DNA from: JAVVSK01 sp036654235 | GTDB taxonomy: Bacteria; Bacillota; Clostridia; Christensenellales; CAG-138 | Length of the DNA stretch: 46,685 nt | Assembly: GCA_036654235.1 (NCBI GenBank) | Contig: JAVVSK010000015.1 | Coordinates: 1 to 46,685, forward strand | Direction: 5' to 3' | In this document: positions 16,051 to 24,071 of the stretch, in pieces | Layout of the letters: each line of letters begins with the position of its first letter | How positions within the stretch are numbered: position 1 is the stretch's first letter | Notes under the pieces: model-generated | The model's database searches: none | What the model was told of the DNA's origin: nothing | Seen by the model: only the letters and a program-made list of their open reading frames with translations | Program-made: the position numbers and the translations under genes

Positions 16051-19000
16051 TTATAGAACCGCAAGAAGCTTTAGAAGAGCAGAAGCATCTCCGGCGTTAA
16101 CCTCGCCATCCATATTAATATCCGCAATCATCATCTGAAGCGTATTAAGCTTAATGAGACCCGCAGCATATTGCAAAATGACGGAAACGTCGCCGGTATT
16201 TACTTCGCCGTCAAGGTTGACGTCGTTAATATATTTTCCGGCAATGTAGATAAGCAACGCGGCAGCGTCACCGGCGTTAACTTCACCATCACAGTTAAAG
16301 TCGGCAGCTATCATCTGCCAATCCTCAAACGATATTAGACCAGCACAGTACTTAAGTATTGTAGCTGCGTCACCGGAATCGACCTTACCGTCGTTATTAA
16401 CGTCGCCAAACGCGGGCGTCGGAACCGGTGTCGGTGTCGGAGGTATCGTTGTCGGTGTCGGCGTCGGAGGTACCGTTGTCGGTGTCGGCGTCGGAGGTAC
16501 CGGTGTCGGTGTCGGAGGTACCGGTGTCGGTGTCGGAGGTACCGGTGTCGGCGTCGGAGGTACCGGTGTCGGCGTCGGAGGTACCGGTGTCGGCGTCGGA
16601 GGTACCGGTGTCGGCGTTGGTGTTGTAGTCTGATTATAGATTACATGTAAACCGGCAATCTCCATTCCCGTTGCGCGAATTAGCGTAGCTCTGCCCGTTT
16701 CGAGATTAACCGTATATAAACCTGCGGACGAAATGGAAGCTATCTGACCCCAATACATAGTATTGTCGTTATGATTGTACGTCATAGACTGTACATATTG
16801 AGATGCTACTCCGGTGTTTCCAATAGTAGTGCAAACACCGGTCGCCTTATCTATTGAAACGAAAGGCGCATTGCTAGGACTGCTTACGATACCGTAAAGC
16901 TGACCGTCGGTCGTCGCCGCCATAGCTACAACGCCAAAAGTTAAGTTAGCAATCCTTGTTAAAGCACCTGTCTCAAGATTTACCGATGCAAGGAAAGCAA
17001 TAGACTCAGCATCTATGCCGCGCGAATACATAGTTCCGGTAGAAAGATCATAGGTAAGCTCATAACCGATAAGCTCATGCTGTGCCATGAAGAGTATATC
17101 AAACGTCTTCGGCATCGCCTTAAAGAAAATACCGGTATCCGTAAAGCCATATATATATCCGTTCGCATATTCGGCCGAGAATACTTTCGCATCGTTTAAG
17201 CCGATAAATATCTGGTCACATATCTTCGTAGGCTGACCCGCAAGAGTAAAACTATACATACCAAAGTTATTATCCGTCTCATATAATACAGAGCCATAGA
17301 GCTTCGAATCATACTGCGGAAGAGTATCGGCTATTACGGTTACTACGCAAGTCTGTGTAAATCCACCATCATGTGTCGTTGCGGTTATCGTCGCGGTACC
17401 GAGAGCTAACGCCGTCAAAACACCGTCCGAATTTACGCTTACCTTCGAAGCATCGCTCGAAGTCCAAACGATCGATTTATCGCTCGCGAACGACGGTATA
17501 ACATTAGCATAAAGGTTAGCATTATCTCCCTGATACATATTGAGCGTATGCTGTAAGAGCGTTATCCCGCTTACGGGTCCACCGCTTAAAACAACTACAT
17601 CGTCAAGGTAACCTGTATCTTGACCCCCTGAAGCGGAAACGTCTTTGCTATATACCCATTCTAAGGTATGCGTTCCTACTGCTAAAGGAGCGTCATATTG
17701 AACCCAATCAATTTCGCCTGAAATATTCGCTATTTCAATGCCATCTATCTTAAAGACGAGTTTATCATAGGTCGATTCGCAACTGACTTTCCATCTAAAG
17801 CTTACTCCGCCCGCTTGGGTTAAGTTGACCGTCGTGTTAACTGTACTTTGGGTATTATCAACGCCCTTGTTGCCCGACTTAGCATAGTTGCTTTCAACAG
17901 TCCAAGGATACTGCGCATCGTTTTGGAAGTTTATAGTTCCGCCTTCTAAGTTAAGAGCGATATCTATAGGAGAAAGCGGTTCCGTCGGCGTAGGTGTCGG
18001 AGCTATCGGCGTAGGCGTCGGAGGTACCGGCGTAGGCGTCGGAGCTATCGGCGTAGGTGTCGGAGCTATCGGCGTAGGCGTCGGAGCTATCGGCGTAGGC
18101 GTCGGAGGTACCGGCGTAGGCGTCGGAGCGACATACGGAGCAACAGCGAATTCAGCTTCGTCGATTATTACGGAATCCTCAAGGTGCGTCGTCGTATCGC
18201 CGGCTATAAGTTCCTCAACGTTAAGACCTAAAGAGGTTGTTCCTGTTCCTATAACCGTGAAGGAGAACCTAATTAAATCGCCTATCGCGTTAATCGGCTC
18301 TGTTCCTGCGAAAGCCACCTGAATAACTCCGGGGACGGTCGCGTTAATTTCAACCTGACGACCATTCAAGAGTTCGGTAGCCGTCACGAAGTAATTATTA
18401 TAAGAAAGGAGAGTTTGATCATACGTTACTGTGAAAATTCCGCTTCTAACGTTGCTGTTTCCGGATATTGTTATATAACCCATCGCATCGTCGCCCACGG
18501 GGCACTGCTCACCGGTCGTATATAAGAATACGTGATCACCCTCTACGAAGGTAACCGCCATATCCAAATGTTGATCCAAGCCCCTTATATGGGTGCTAGT
18601 ATCTTGAGCGATAAGCTCGTTAATTACGAGATCGAAACAAACGTTCGCGCTCATCGTTACGTTTAATTCAACAGTAAATAGAGTTCCGAGAGCATCCGTT
18701 GCATTAAGCGCGCGCGGAAGAGCGAACGCATACTCTACCGTTCCCGGTACAGTTGAATTAATCTCGGAAGCACCGTCAAGAGCCTCAACGAACGCTGTGT
18801 CTATATCTTCGAAAGTTAGCGCATTTTCGTCATAAGTGAAGGTGAATCTACCACTCCTAACGCCAAGATCAAGCGCGCCCTTTTTAAGCTTAACGGAAAC
18901 CAAAACCTGGTTACCGATCTGACGTGCGGTCATGTCAAATTCTACAACCGTCGCGTTAACCATAGTCGTTAAAGCATGCGGAGTTGCCCAATCGGTAATT

Positions 19001-21108
19001 TCGGTTAAGGCATCCTCGGCAAACAATTCATTAACCGCAAGATCAAGGTTAACCGTTCCGGTTTCGCAACAATCAAATTTTAACGTTGCTAAAACGCCGT
19101 CTTCGGTAATAACCGTATCGCTAGCAAAAGCAAACTGAACCACGCCCGTCTCTGTACCGTTAACTTCGACGGCGGCTGTATCAAGTATTCCGGTCGTATA
19201 TCCGACATATTTAAGCGGATGATCCTCCGGATAGTTAATCGTCAATTTACCGCTTCTAACGCCTGTATTTCCTGCAATTATAATATCAAGATAAAAACCA
19301 TCGGCTTCGTTTCGTCCCTGCATAGTAAAATCTATATTCGGGTGATCGAAGGTCAGGTCTATACCGGTATTATAAACTACGGCATATTGTTCAAGATGCG
19401 TCGTCGTATCGAGACCGATAAGTTCGTCAACGTTGAGAACGAAATCAACGCGCGCCGTATTCTGTACGTTAAACTCAAGAGTTACAAGAGTACCGGCTTC
19501 GTTAACCGCAAGCATCTGTGCAAATGCAAATCTTATTGCTGCATCCTGATCTGCGTTTATTTCGAACTCGCTATCAGCCAATAAGCCAAGTTCACATCCA
19601 ACATAGTCTATTGCGGAGGCGCCCGTTATATTGAGCGTAAAGATTCCGCTTCTCATTCCGCTGTTTTCATTGACGTTTACATCGAGATACAGCTTGCTGC
19701 CTTCCTGACGTGCATTCAATACAAAGTCAATTTGCGGATTGCCGGATTCTACGTCGAAAATCGCGGGTACAACGTTCGCGAGATCCGTTAATTCGGTAGT
19801 CGTATCACCGGCGATAAGCTCAATAATATTGAGTCCGAAGGTTACGGTCGCATTATTATTAACAGTATAATGTAACGTTAATAAAACGCCGCCGTTCGCG
19901 TTAATAGTATTAACCTGCGCAAACGCCATCGTCATCGTTTCGGGGTTCATATCAAACGAACCCAACGCCAATAAACCAAGCTCATAATCTACATAGGTTA
20001 ACGTTTCGGGAATACCGCATGAATATTGAACAGCTAATATTCCGCTCCTTACGTTACTTTCACGACCAATTATAAGATCAACGTAAAGATCCGTCCCTTC
20101 CTGCCTATGAGCATAACTAAAGTCTATCGTAGGAACCGTAGTTACGTTCAAAACGCAAGGAGTAACGCGAGTAATACTCGAAAGATCCGTTGTTGTATCG
20201 GCCGCTAAAAGCTCATCAACCGTCGCCGAAAGCTCAAGTCTCGCGTTGTTTTCAACGCGGAAGCAAAGGGTAAGAAGCTTCCCGCCTTCAGTAGGCAGCG
20301 GATTAACTCCCGCAAAAGCGAACTGAAGAGTTTGTGCCTCGACATTATTATTTAACTCGAACGACCCTGTCGCCAAAAGCCCAAGAGTATAATCGACATA
20401 TGTAAGGGCATGGACCGGGAGGGTTGCATAGCTTACAGTTAAAATGCCGCTTCTCACTCCGCCGTTCTCCCCTATCATAAGGTCAGCGTAAACGAGTTCG
20501 TCATCTTCTACTGAAACCTGTGAGGCAACGAACGAAAGTTCGATTCCGGAACCCGGCGCTACAACCTGAACCGATATAGTTGGTGCCGTTACGCCTCCTT
20601 CAAGGTGCGATGTGGTATCTTCGCCTAAAAGCTCGAGAATTTCGAGATTAATAGCGCATAAACCGGAAGCCAAAATATCAAACTCGAAGGTTACAATCGT
20701 ACCTCCAGCAGTCATAGCCATCGTTCTTGCGAAGGCAAAAAGAATTTCTCCCTCATTCTCCGTATTAAGCTCAAAAGCCTCGCTCGTAAGCAGTCCGCCA
20801 AGCGCATGACCCGCATATCCTACGAGGGAAGCATCGTAATGAAGGTTTAAAACGCCGCTTCTCACCGCGCTGTTCTCGGAGATTCCGACGGCAACAATTA
20901 ACTTGTTATCCGTCTGCGTGGGGGTGAGCGTAAGCTCAATCACGCCTTTTTCTGTGTCAGTCCCAGAAACGCTGAAATTGCCATTTTGCTGAGTCTTTTC
21001 ATTCAGCGCCTGAGGCAAACTTTCGCTGTTGTTCGCGCCCGCAAAAGCAGAAGAGATTTGTGGTAGTACTAGTAGCACCGCCATTAAAATTGCCAACAGT
21101 TTTTTCAT
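16051..21108 (-). CDS. Secreted scaffoldin-like protein: seven cohesin-like repeats, Big_2 domain, tandem dockerin
   Basis: A 1685-residue exported protein. Signal peptide: residues 1-24. Seven repeats of 132-137 residues follow; each has a (V/M)RSG signature, at 82, 218, 353, 485, 617, 750 and 887, a YD/YP turn, an FAFA strand, a GG-x-L/V-x-T-L/F core and a closing EL(I/L)xxDTTTxL. The order of strands fits the cohesin fold. A Pro-Thr linker (about 993-1040), a jelly-roll domain (1052-1177), a Big_2 Ig-like domain (1177-1259), a propeller-like region (1261-1489) and a second Pro-Thr linker (1493-1565) come next. The C-terminus (1566-1685) holds two dockerins with four calcium loops such as DVNNDGKVDSGDA and DINMDGEVNAGDA. 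No catalytic domain and no sortase or SLH anchor is seen. ATG at 21108 has GGAGG upstream. Cohesin assignment is by eye; another Ig-like adhesin repeat is the alternative. Confidence 0.8.
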   Translation of the reverse strand: MKKLLAILMAVLLVLPQISSAFAGANNSESLPQALNEKTQQNGNFSVSGTDTEKGVIELTLTPTQTDNKLIVAVGISENSAVRSGVLNLHYDASLVGYAGHALGGLLTSEAFELNTENEGEILFAFARTMAMTAGGTIVTFEFDILASGLCAINLEILELLGEDTTSHLEGGVTAPTISVQVVAPGSGIELSFVASQVSVEDDELVYADLMIGENGGVRSGILTVSYATLPVHALTYVDYTLGLLATGSFELNNNVEAQTLQFAFAGVNPLPTEGGKLLTLCFRVENNARLELSATVDELLAADTTTDLSSITRVTPCVLNVTTVPTIDFSYAHRQEGTDLYVDLIIGRESNVRSGILAVQYSCGIPETLTYVDYELGLLALGSFDMNPETMTMAFAQVNTINANGGVLLTLHYTVNNNATVTFGLNIIELIAGDTTTELTDLANVVPAIFDVESGNPQIDFVLNARQEGSKLYLDVNVNENSGMRSGIFTLNITGASAIDYVGCELGLLADSEFEINADQDAAIRFAFAQMLAVNEAGTLVTLEFNVQNTARVDFVLNVDELIGLDTTTHLEQYAVVYNTGIDLTFDHPNIDFTMQGRNEADGFYLDIIIAGNTGVRSGKLTINYPEDHPLKYVGYTTGILDTAAVEVNGTETGVVQFAFASDTVITEDGVLATLKFDCCETGTVNLDLAVNELFAEDALTEITDWATPHALTTMVNATVVEFDMTARQIGNQVLVSVKLKKGALDLGVRSGRFTFTYDENALTFEDIDTAFVEALDGASEINSTVPGTVEYAFALPRALNATDALGTLFTVELNVTMSANVCFDLVINELIAQDTSTHIRGLDQHLDMAVTFVEGDHVFLYTTGEQCPVGDDAMGYITISGNSNVRSGIFTVTYDQTLLSYNNYFVTATELLNGRQVEINATVPGVIQVAFAGTEPINAIGDLIRFSFTVIGTGTTSLGLNVEELIAGDTTTHLEDSVIIDEAEFAVAPYVAPTPTPVPPTPTPIAPTPTPIAPTPTPIAPTPTPVPPTPTPIAPTPTPTEPLSPIDIALNLEGGTINFQNDAQYPWTVESNYAKSGNKGVDNTQSTVNTTVNLTQAGGVSFRWKVSCESTYDKLVFKIDGIEIANISGEIDWVQYDAPLAVGTHTLEWVYSKDVSASGGQDTGYLDDVVVLSGGPVSGITLLQHTLNMYQGDNANLYANVIPSFASDKSIVWTSSDASKVSVNSDGVLTALALGTATITATTHDGGFTQTCVVTVIADTLPQYDSKLYGSVLYETDNNFGMYSFTLAGQPTKICDQIFIGLNDAKVFSAEYANGYIYGFTDTGIFFKAMPKTFDILFMAQHELIGYELTYDLSTGTMYSRGIDAESIAFLASVNLETGALTRIANLTFGVVAMAATTDGQLYGIVSSPSNAPFVSIDKATGVCTTIGNTGVASQYVQSMTYNHNDNTMYWGQIASISSAGLYTVNLETGRATLIRATGMEIAGLHVIYNQTTTPTPTPVPPTPTPVPPTPTPVPPTPTPVPPTPTPVPPTPTPVPPTPTPTTVPPTPTPTTIPPTPTPVPTPAFGDVNNDGKVDSGDAATILKYCAGLISFEDWQMIAADFNCDGEVNAGDAAALLIYIAGKYINDVNLDGEVNTGDVSVILQYAAGLIKLNTLQMMIADINMDGEVNAGDASALLKLLAVL
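16413..16626 (-). repeat. 21-base tandem repeats encoding the C-terminal Pro-Thr linker
   Basis: About eight units of 21 bases encode PPTPTPV or the nine-residue variant PPTPTPTTV. The units are almost identical at the DNA level, so the linker probably expands and contracts by slippage. It joins the propeller-like region to the dockerins. Confidence 0.9.
17984..18131 (-). repeat. 21-base tandem repeats encoding the central Pro-Thr linker
   Basis: Six to seven units of 21 bases encode (I/V)(A/P)PTPTP between the last cohesin-like repeat and the jelly-roll domain. Codon choice differs from that of the other linker (GTAGGCGTC-type units), so the two arrays expanded independently. Confidence 0.88.
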
Positions 21109-21229
21109 GGTTTTCCTCCTTATCAAAAGTATGGATTGTCGGGGAAAGTTCGGATTTAGTTAAGTGCGCACGATAGGGAGAAAGCACACAAAAAAACACC
21201 GCCGATCTATCCATCAACACCTACCTACC

Positions 21230-21258
21230 ATTTTAAGCCGTTGCGTTACAAATTGCAA
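21230..21258 (-). promoter_or_regulatory. Probable promoter of the cohesin/dockerin gene
   Basis: On the minus strand TTGCAA (21253-21258), a 17-base spacer and TAAAAT (21230-21235). The leader would be about 115 bases. Within it a T-run around 21187-21195 is not preceded by a stable stem, so no attenuator is called. Confidence 0.5.
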
Positions 21259-21521
21259 GGGGAAATTAATAGGAGTATAAAATTTGTTTTGACGATAAAA
21301 GGAATGCAATCAAATTAACATCCATCCGAAAATGCCCAAACATGGCTATTATTATAGTTTTTTCCATATGCTGAAGCTCTTTGACACATATTATTATATT
21401 ATTTAATATTCTATTCCATCAAAAGTTTATTTTTTAGATTTAATAAAAAAGTGGCGAATAGTTCTCTAAAGTTCAACCATCCGCCGCTGCATTTAATTAT
21501 TTACCTTTCGCCATGTTCTTA
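21259..21521. other. Gene-free AT-rich spacer between pgsA and the cohesin/dockerin gene
   Basis: Together with the leader and promoter this is a 413-base gap. No supported ORF, RNA gene or clear pgsA terminator was found in it. The sequence is AT-rich around 21380-21440. Confidence 0.5.
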
Positions 21522-22049
21522 TTATTCTTTTCCCTTGATTATTCCGTTCATCTTAGCGTAATGAAAAAGCGCAACGATCGCTGAACCCAGAGCTATAACT
21601 AGAACCACTATATTATAAGGATAAAGGAATGGGAAGAAACCGGCGAGAAGGGTGAGTACAACACCGCCGTTAAAAAGTCCCGCCGCCGTTTTCCCAAACC
21701 AATCGGCATAAACGACGATTTTCTTCTTATATAGAAACATACCGCCCAATATCATAAGGAGTTCTTTTGAAACGACAAGTATCAACAACCAAAGAGGAAC
21801 CCATCCGGCAACCGTAAAACAAACAAGCGCGGTTATAAGCATCAGCTTATCCGCGAGGGGATCGAGAACCTTCCCTAAGTCGCTTATCCAGTTATTTCGG
21901 CGCGCCAAATACCCGTCCAAAAGATCGGTCAAAAACGCAATTATATATGTTATTAGGCACGCGACATAGTTAACGTTTACAAAAAAATAGATGAATACAC
22001 CTATCATAAGTATTCTAATCGCGGATAAAATATTTGGAATATGGCGCAT
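21522..22049 (-). CDS. pgsA: CDP-diacylglycerol-glycerol-3-phosphate 3-phosphatidyltransferase
   Basis: A 175-residue membrane enzyme that makes phosphatidylglycerol phosphate, the first committed step to phosphatidylglycerol and cardiolipin. The CDP-alcohol phosphotransferase motif is complete: D42, D45-G46, A49-R50, G59, D63 and D67. About five membrane segments are visible. The N-terminus MRHIPNILSAIRIL is typical. It lies between the M3 peptidase gene, separated by a terminator, and the surface protein gene. Other CDP-alcohol transferases are possible, but the length and N-terminus favour PgsA. Confidence 0.9.
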   Translation of the reverse strand: MRHIPNILSAIRILMIGVFIYFFVNVNYVACLITYIIAFLTDLLDGYLARRNNWISDLGKVLDPLADKLMLITALVCFTVAGWVPLWLLILVVSKELLMILGGMFLYKKKIVVYADWFGKTAAGLFNGGVVLTLLAGFFPFLYPYNIVVLVIALGSAIVALFHYAKMNGIIKGKE

Positions 22050-22066
22050 AATTGTTTTACCCTAAA

Positions 22067-22100
22067 AAGGCGGCGGGAGAAAAGAGTCTTTCGCCGCCTT
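22067..22100 (-). terminator. Terminator after the M3 oligoendopeptidase gene
   Basis: A perfect nine-base-pair GC-rich stem (22067-22075 with 22092-22100) with a 16-base loop is followed on the minus strand by TTTTTAGGG. It lies 16 bases after the peptidase stop and just before pgsA. Confidence 0.85.
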
Positions 22101-22115
22101 ATCCCCGTTTATTTA

Positions 22116-23816
22116 TTAGTTTTCCGAAAGCTTATTATTTTTTAGCCAAAGCACGGCTTCGTCGCTTATTTTCTTTAACGCGCTGTCGCCGAACGGCGTT
22201 TCCAGACCCGCCGTTTCAATCAGCTCCGAAAAAGTTTTCGTTCCTCCGAAAGAAACAAATTTTTCATATCGCGCCCAAGCGTCCTTTTGATCATGCTGCA
22301 TAATCGCCCAGAACTGAAGCGCTACGCTTTGCGCAAGGCAATAGTCGATATAATAGAACGGCGATTGGTAAATATGCAACTGTCTCTGCCAACCCTTTCC
22401 ATCGCCATAGAACGGGATTTCCTCCCCGAGCGCAACCCAAGGCATATATATACCCAAGAGCCTACGCCATTCGTCATGTCTCTCTTTTTTCGTCATCTCC
22501 GGACGTTCATAAACGCTATGTTGAAAATGATCAACCATAGTTCCATAAGGGATGAAGGTTATCGCGTCGAAAAGATGCGTATAGCGGAACTTATCGGCAT
22601 CTTCCTTAAAAAAGTCATTAGCCCAAGGCTCCGCGAAAAATTCCATGCTCATCGAATGTACTTCGCAGCTCTCTAAAGTTGGCGACTGTAACTCAAGAAT
22701 CTCCATATTTCTCGAGACATATGCGGCGAACGCATGCCCTGCCTCATGGGTAATTACCTCGACATCATGTTTCGTTCCGTTAAAGTTCGCGAAAATAAAT
22801 GGCGACTTATAATCTGTAAAGCTAGTACAATAGCCGCCTCCACTCTTCCCTTTACGAGATAAAACGTCGAACAGCTCGTTATCGAACATGAAATCAATAA
22901 ACTCCGCCGTCTCCGGACTAAGCTCATGATAAAAATTTTTCCCCGCTTTCAAAATATCGTCGGGAGTTCCCTTGGGCGTCGGGTTTCCGTCGCGGAAGGA
23001 AAGCGCCATGTCCGAAAAATTTAAGGGGTAGGGAAGACCGGTTCTCTTCGCCTGTTCCATATAAAGCTTTTCGGCCACGGGAACAATATATTTTATAACC
23101 GCTGTTCTAAACTTCGCGACATCATCGGCGTTATAAGAATTCCTCTGCATACGGTAATACCCAAGCTCTATAAAATTCTTATAATTCATTTTCTTAGCCA
23201 TCTTATCGCGGAGGGCAACCAGTTTATCATATATATCGTCAAGTTGTTCTCCGTTTTCAACATAGAAGCCGGCTTCCGCACGCCATGCACTTAAACGTCT
23301 TGCGTCATCCTTATCCTGTTTAAAAGGGGAAAGTTGAGAAAGAGTATAAATTTTCCCTTCAAACGGAATTTGTGCTGAGGCTATTAGCTTATCGTAATCG
23401 GAGCTAAGCTTATTTTCCTCCACCATTTCGGGCATTATTTCTGGTGAGAAAGCTTTTAAGCTTATTTCTATGTTTTTAAAGAATATATCGCCGTACTTTT
23501 CTGAAAACTCTTTTTTAAAAGGCGAGTTATAGAGAGCCATCGCTTTTTTTTGAAGCAGTTCCTCGCACTGCGGCATTATCGCGTCCACATAATCGTTTTC
23601 TTCTTCGTAAAACTTATCTTCTGTATTTATAGAATGACGGACGTAAGCGATTCCGGTCTGAGTATACAGATATGATTCTTTGTTTTCCATCTTTAATAAT
23701 ATAGAATCCGCCTCATCAAAGGTCTTCGCTTCATTAAAGGCGTTCAGCATATTTTCGAATTGAACGGTTAGTGCTTTCATATCGGGTCTTGTATACGGTA
23801 TTTCTGTAAACTTCAT
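22116..23816 (-). CDS. M3 family oligoendopeptidase (PepF-like)
   Basis: A 566-residue zinc metallopeptidase of family M3 (M3B-like), which trims short peptides in the cytoplasm. The zinc motif HEAGH is at residues 357-361 and a downstream Glu in ESCEVHSMSME would complete the site. The N-terminal 200 residues are helical with YLYTQTGIAY and a KKYGD-like region, as in the family. No signal peptide is seen. GGAGAAG precedes the ATG. A TATAAT-like -10 lies about 40 bases upstream, with only a weak -35. It is likely monocistronic. The exact peptide preference cannot be read from sequence. Confidence 0.93.
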   Translation of the reverse strand: MKFTEIPYTRPDMKALTVQFENMLNAFNEAKTFDEADSILLKMENKESYLYTQTGIAYVRHSINTEDKFYEEENDYVDAIMPQCEELLQKKAMALYNSPFKKEFSEKYGDIFFKNIEISLKAFSPEIMPEMVEENKLSSDYDKLIASAQIPFEGKIYTLSQLSPFKQDKDDARRLSAWRAEAGFYVENGEQLDDIYDKLVALRDKMAKKMNYKNFIELGYYRMQRNSYNADDVAKFRTAVIKYIVPVAEKLYMEQAKRTGLPYPLNFSDMALSFRDGNPTPKGTPDDILKAGKNFYHELSPETAEFIDFMFDNELFDVLSRKGKSGGGYCTSFTDYKSPFIFANFNGTKHDVEVITHEAGHAFAAYVSRNMEILELQSPTLESCEVHSMSMEFFAEPWANDFFKEDADKFRYTHLFDAITFIPYGTMVDHFQHSVYERPEMTKKERHDEWRRLLGIYMPWVALGEEIPFYGDGKGWQRQLHIYQSPFYYIDYCLAQSVALQFWAIMQHDQKDAWARYEKFVSFGGTKTFSELIETAGLETPFGDSALKKISDEAVLWLKNNKLSEN

Positions 23817-24007
23817 AGCTCTTCTCCTTAAAAATTAATCATGTTGCTCTTTATTATAACATGAATCAGTCTGCCATACAAACTCTTTGCTGAACGGGCA
23901 GAGGGCTAAAGCTAAGATGAATTTATATTTTATATAATAATTATTTCATTTAACAAAACCATAGTTTTTTAAGAATACATAAACCGAAAAATATAATGAA
24001 AAAAAGC

Positions 24008-24031
24008 GTGGACAGGAAGTTTCCCGTCCAC
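24008..24031 (-). terminator. Terminator after ispH-rpsA
   Basis: A nine-base stem with one mismatch (24008-24016 with 24023-24031) and a six-base loop is followed on the minus strand by GCTTTTTTT. It lies 40 bases after the ispH-rpsA stop and ends the baiN-like/cmk/plsC/ispH transcript. Confidence 0.88.
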
Positions 24032-24071
24032 ACAATTAAATTAAAAACTATCGGAAACTAAAAAGCTAAGT

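Noticed and set aside
16428..16628. Plus-strand frame of Ser/Val/Glu repeats opposite the C-terminal linker
   Set aside because: It is the antisense of the 21-base linker repeats, has no ribosome binding site and exists only because repeat units lack stops.
17888..18322. Plus-strand Gly/Val-rich frame opposite the central linker
   Set aside because: It is also an antisense frame of the repeat array in the cohesin/dockerin gene, with no start signal.
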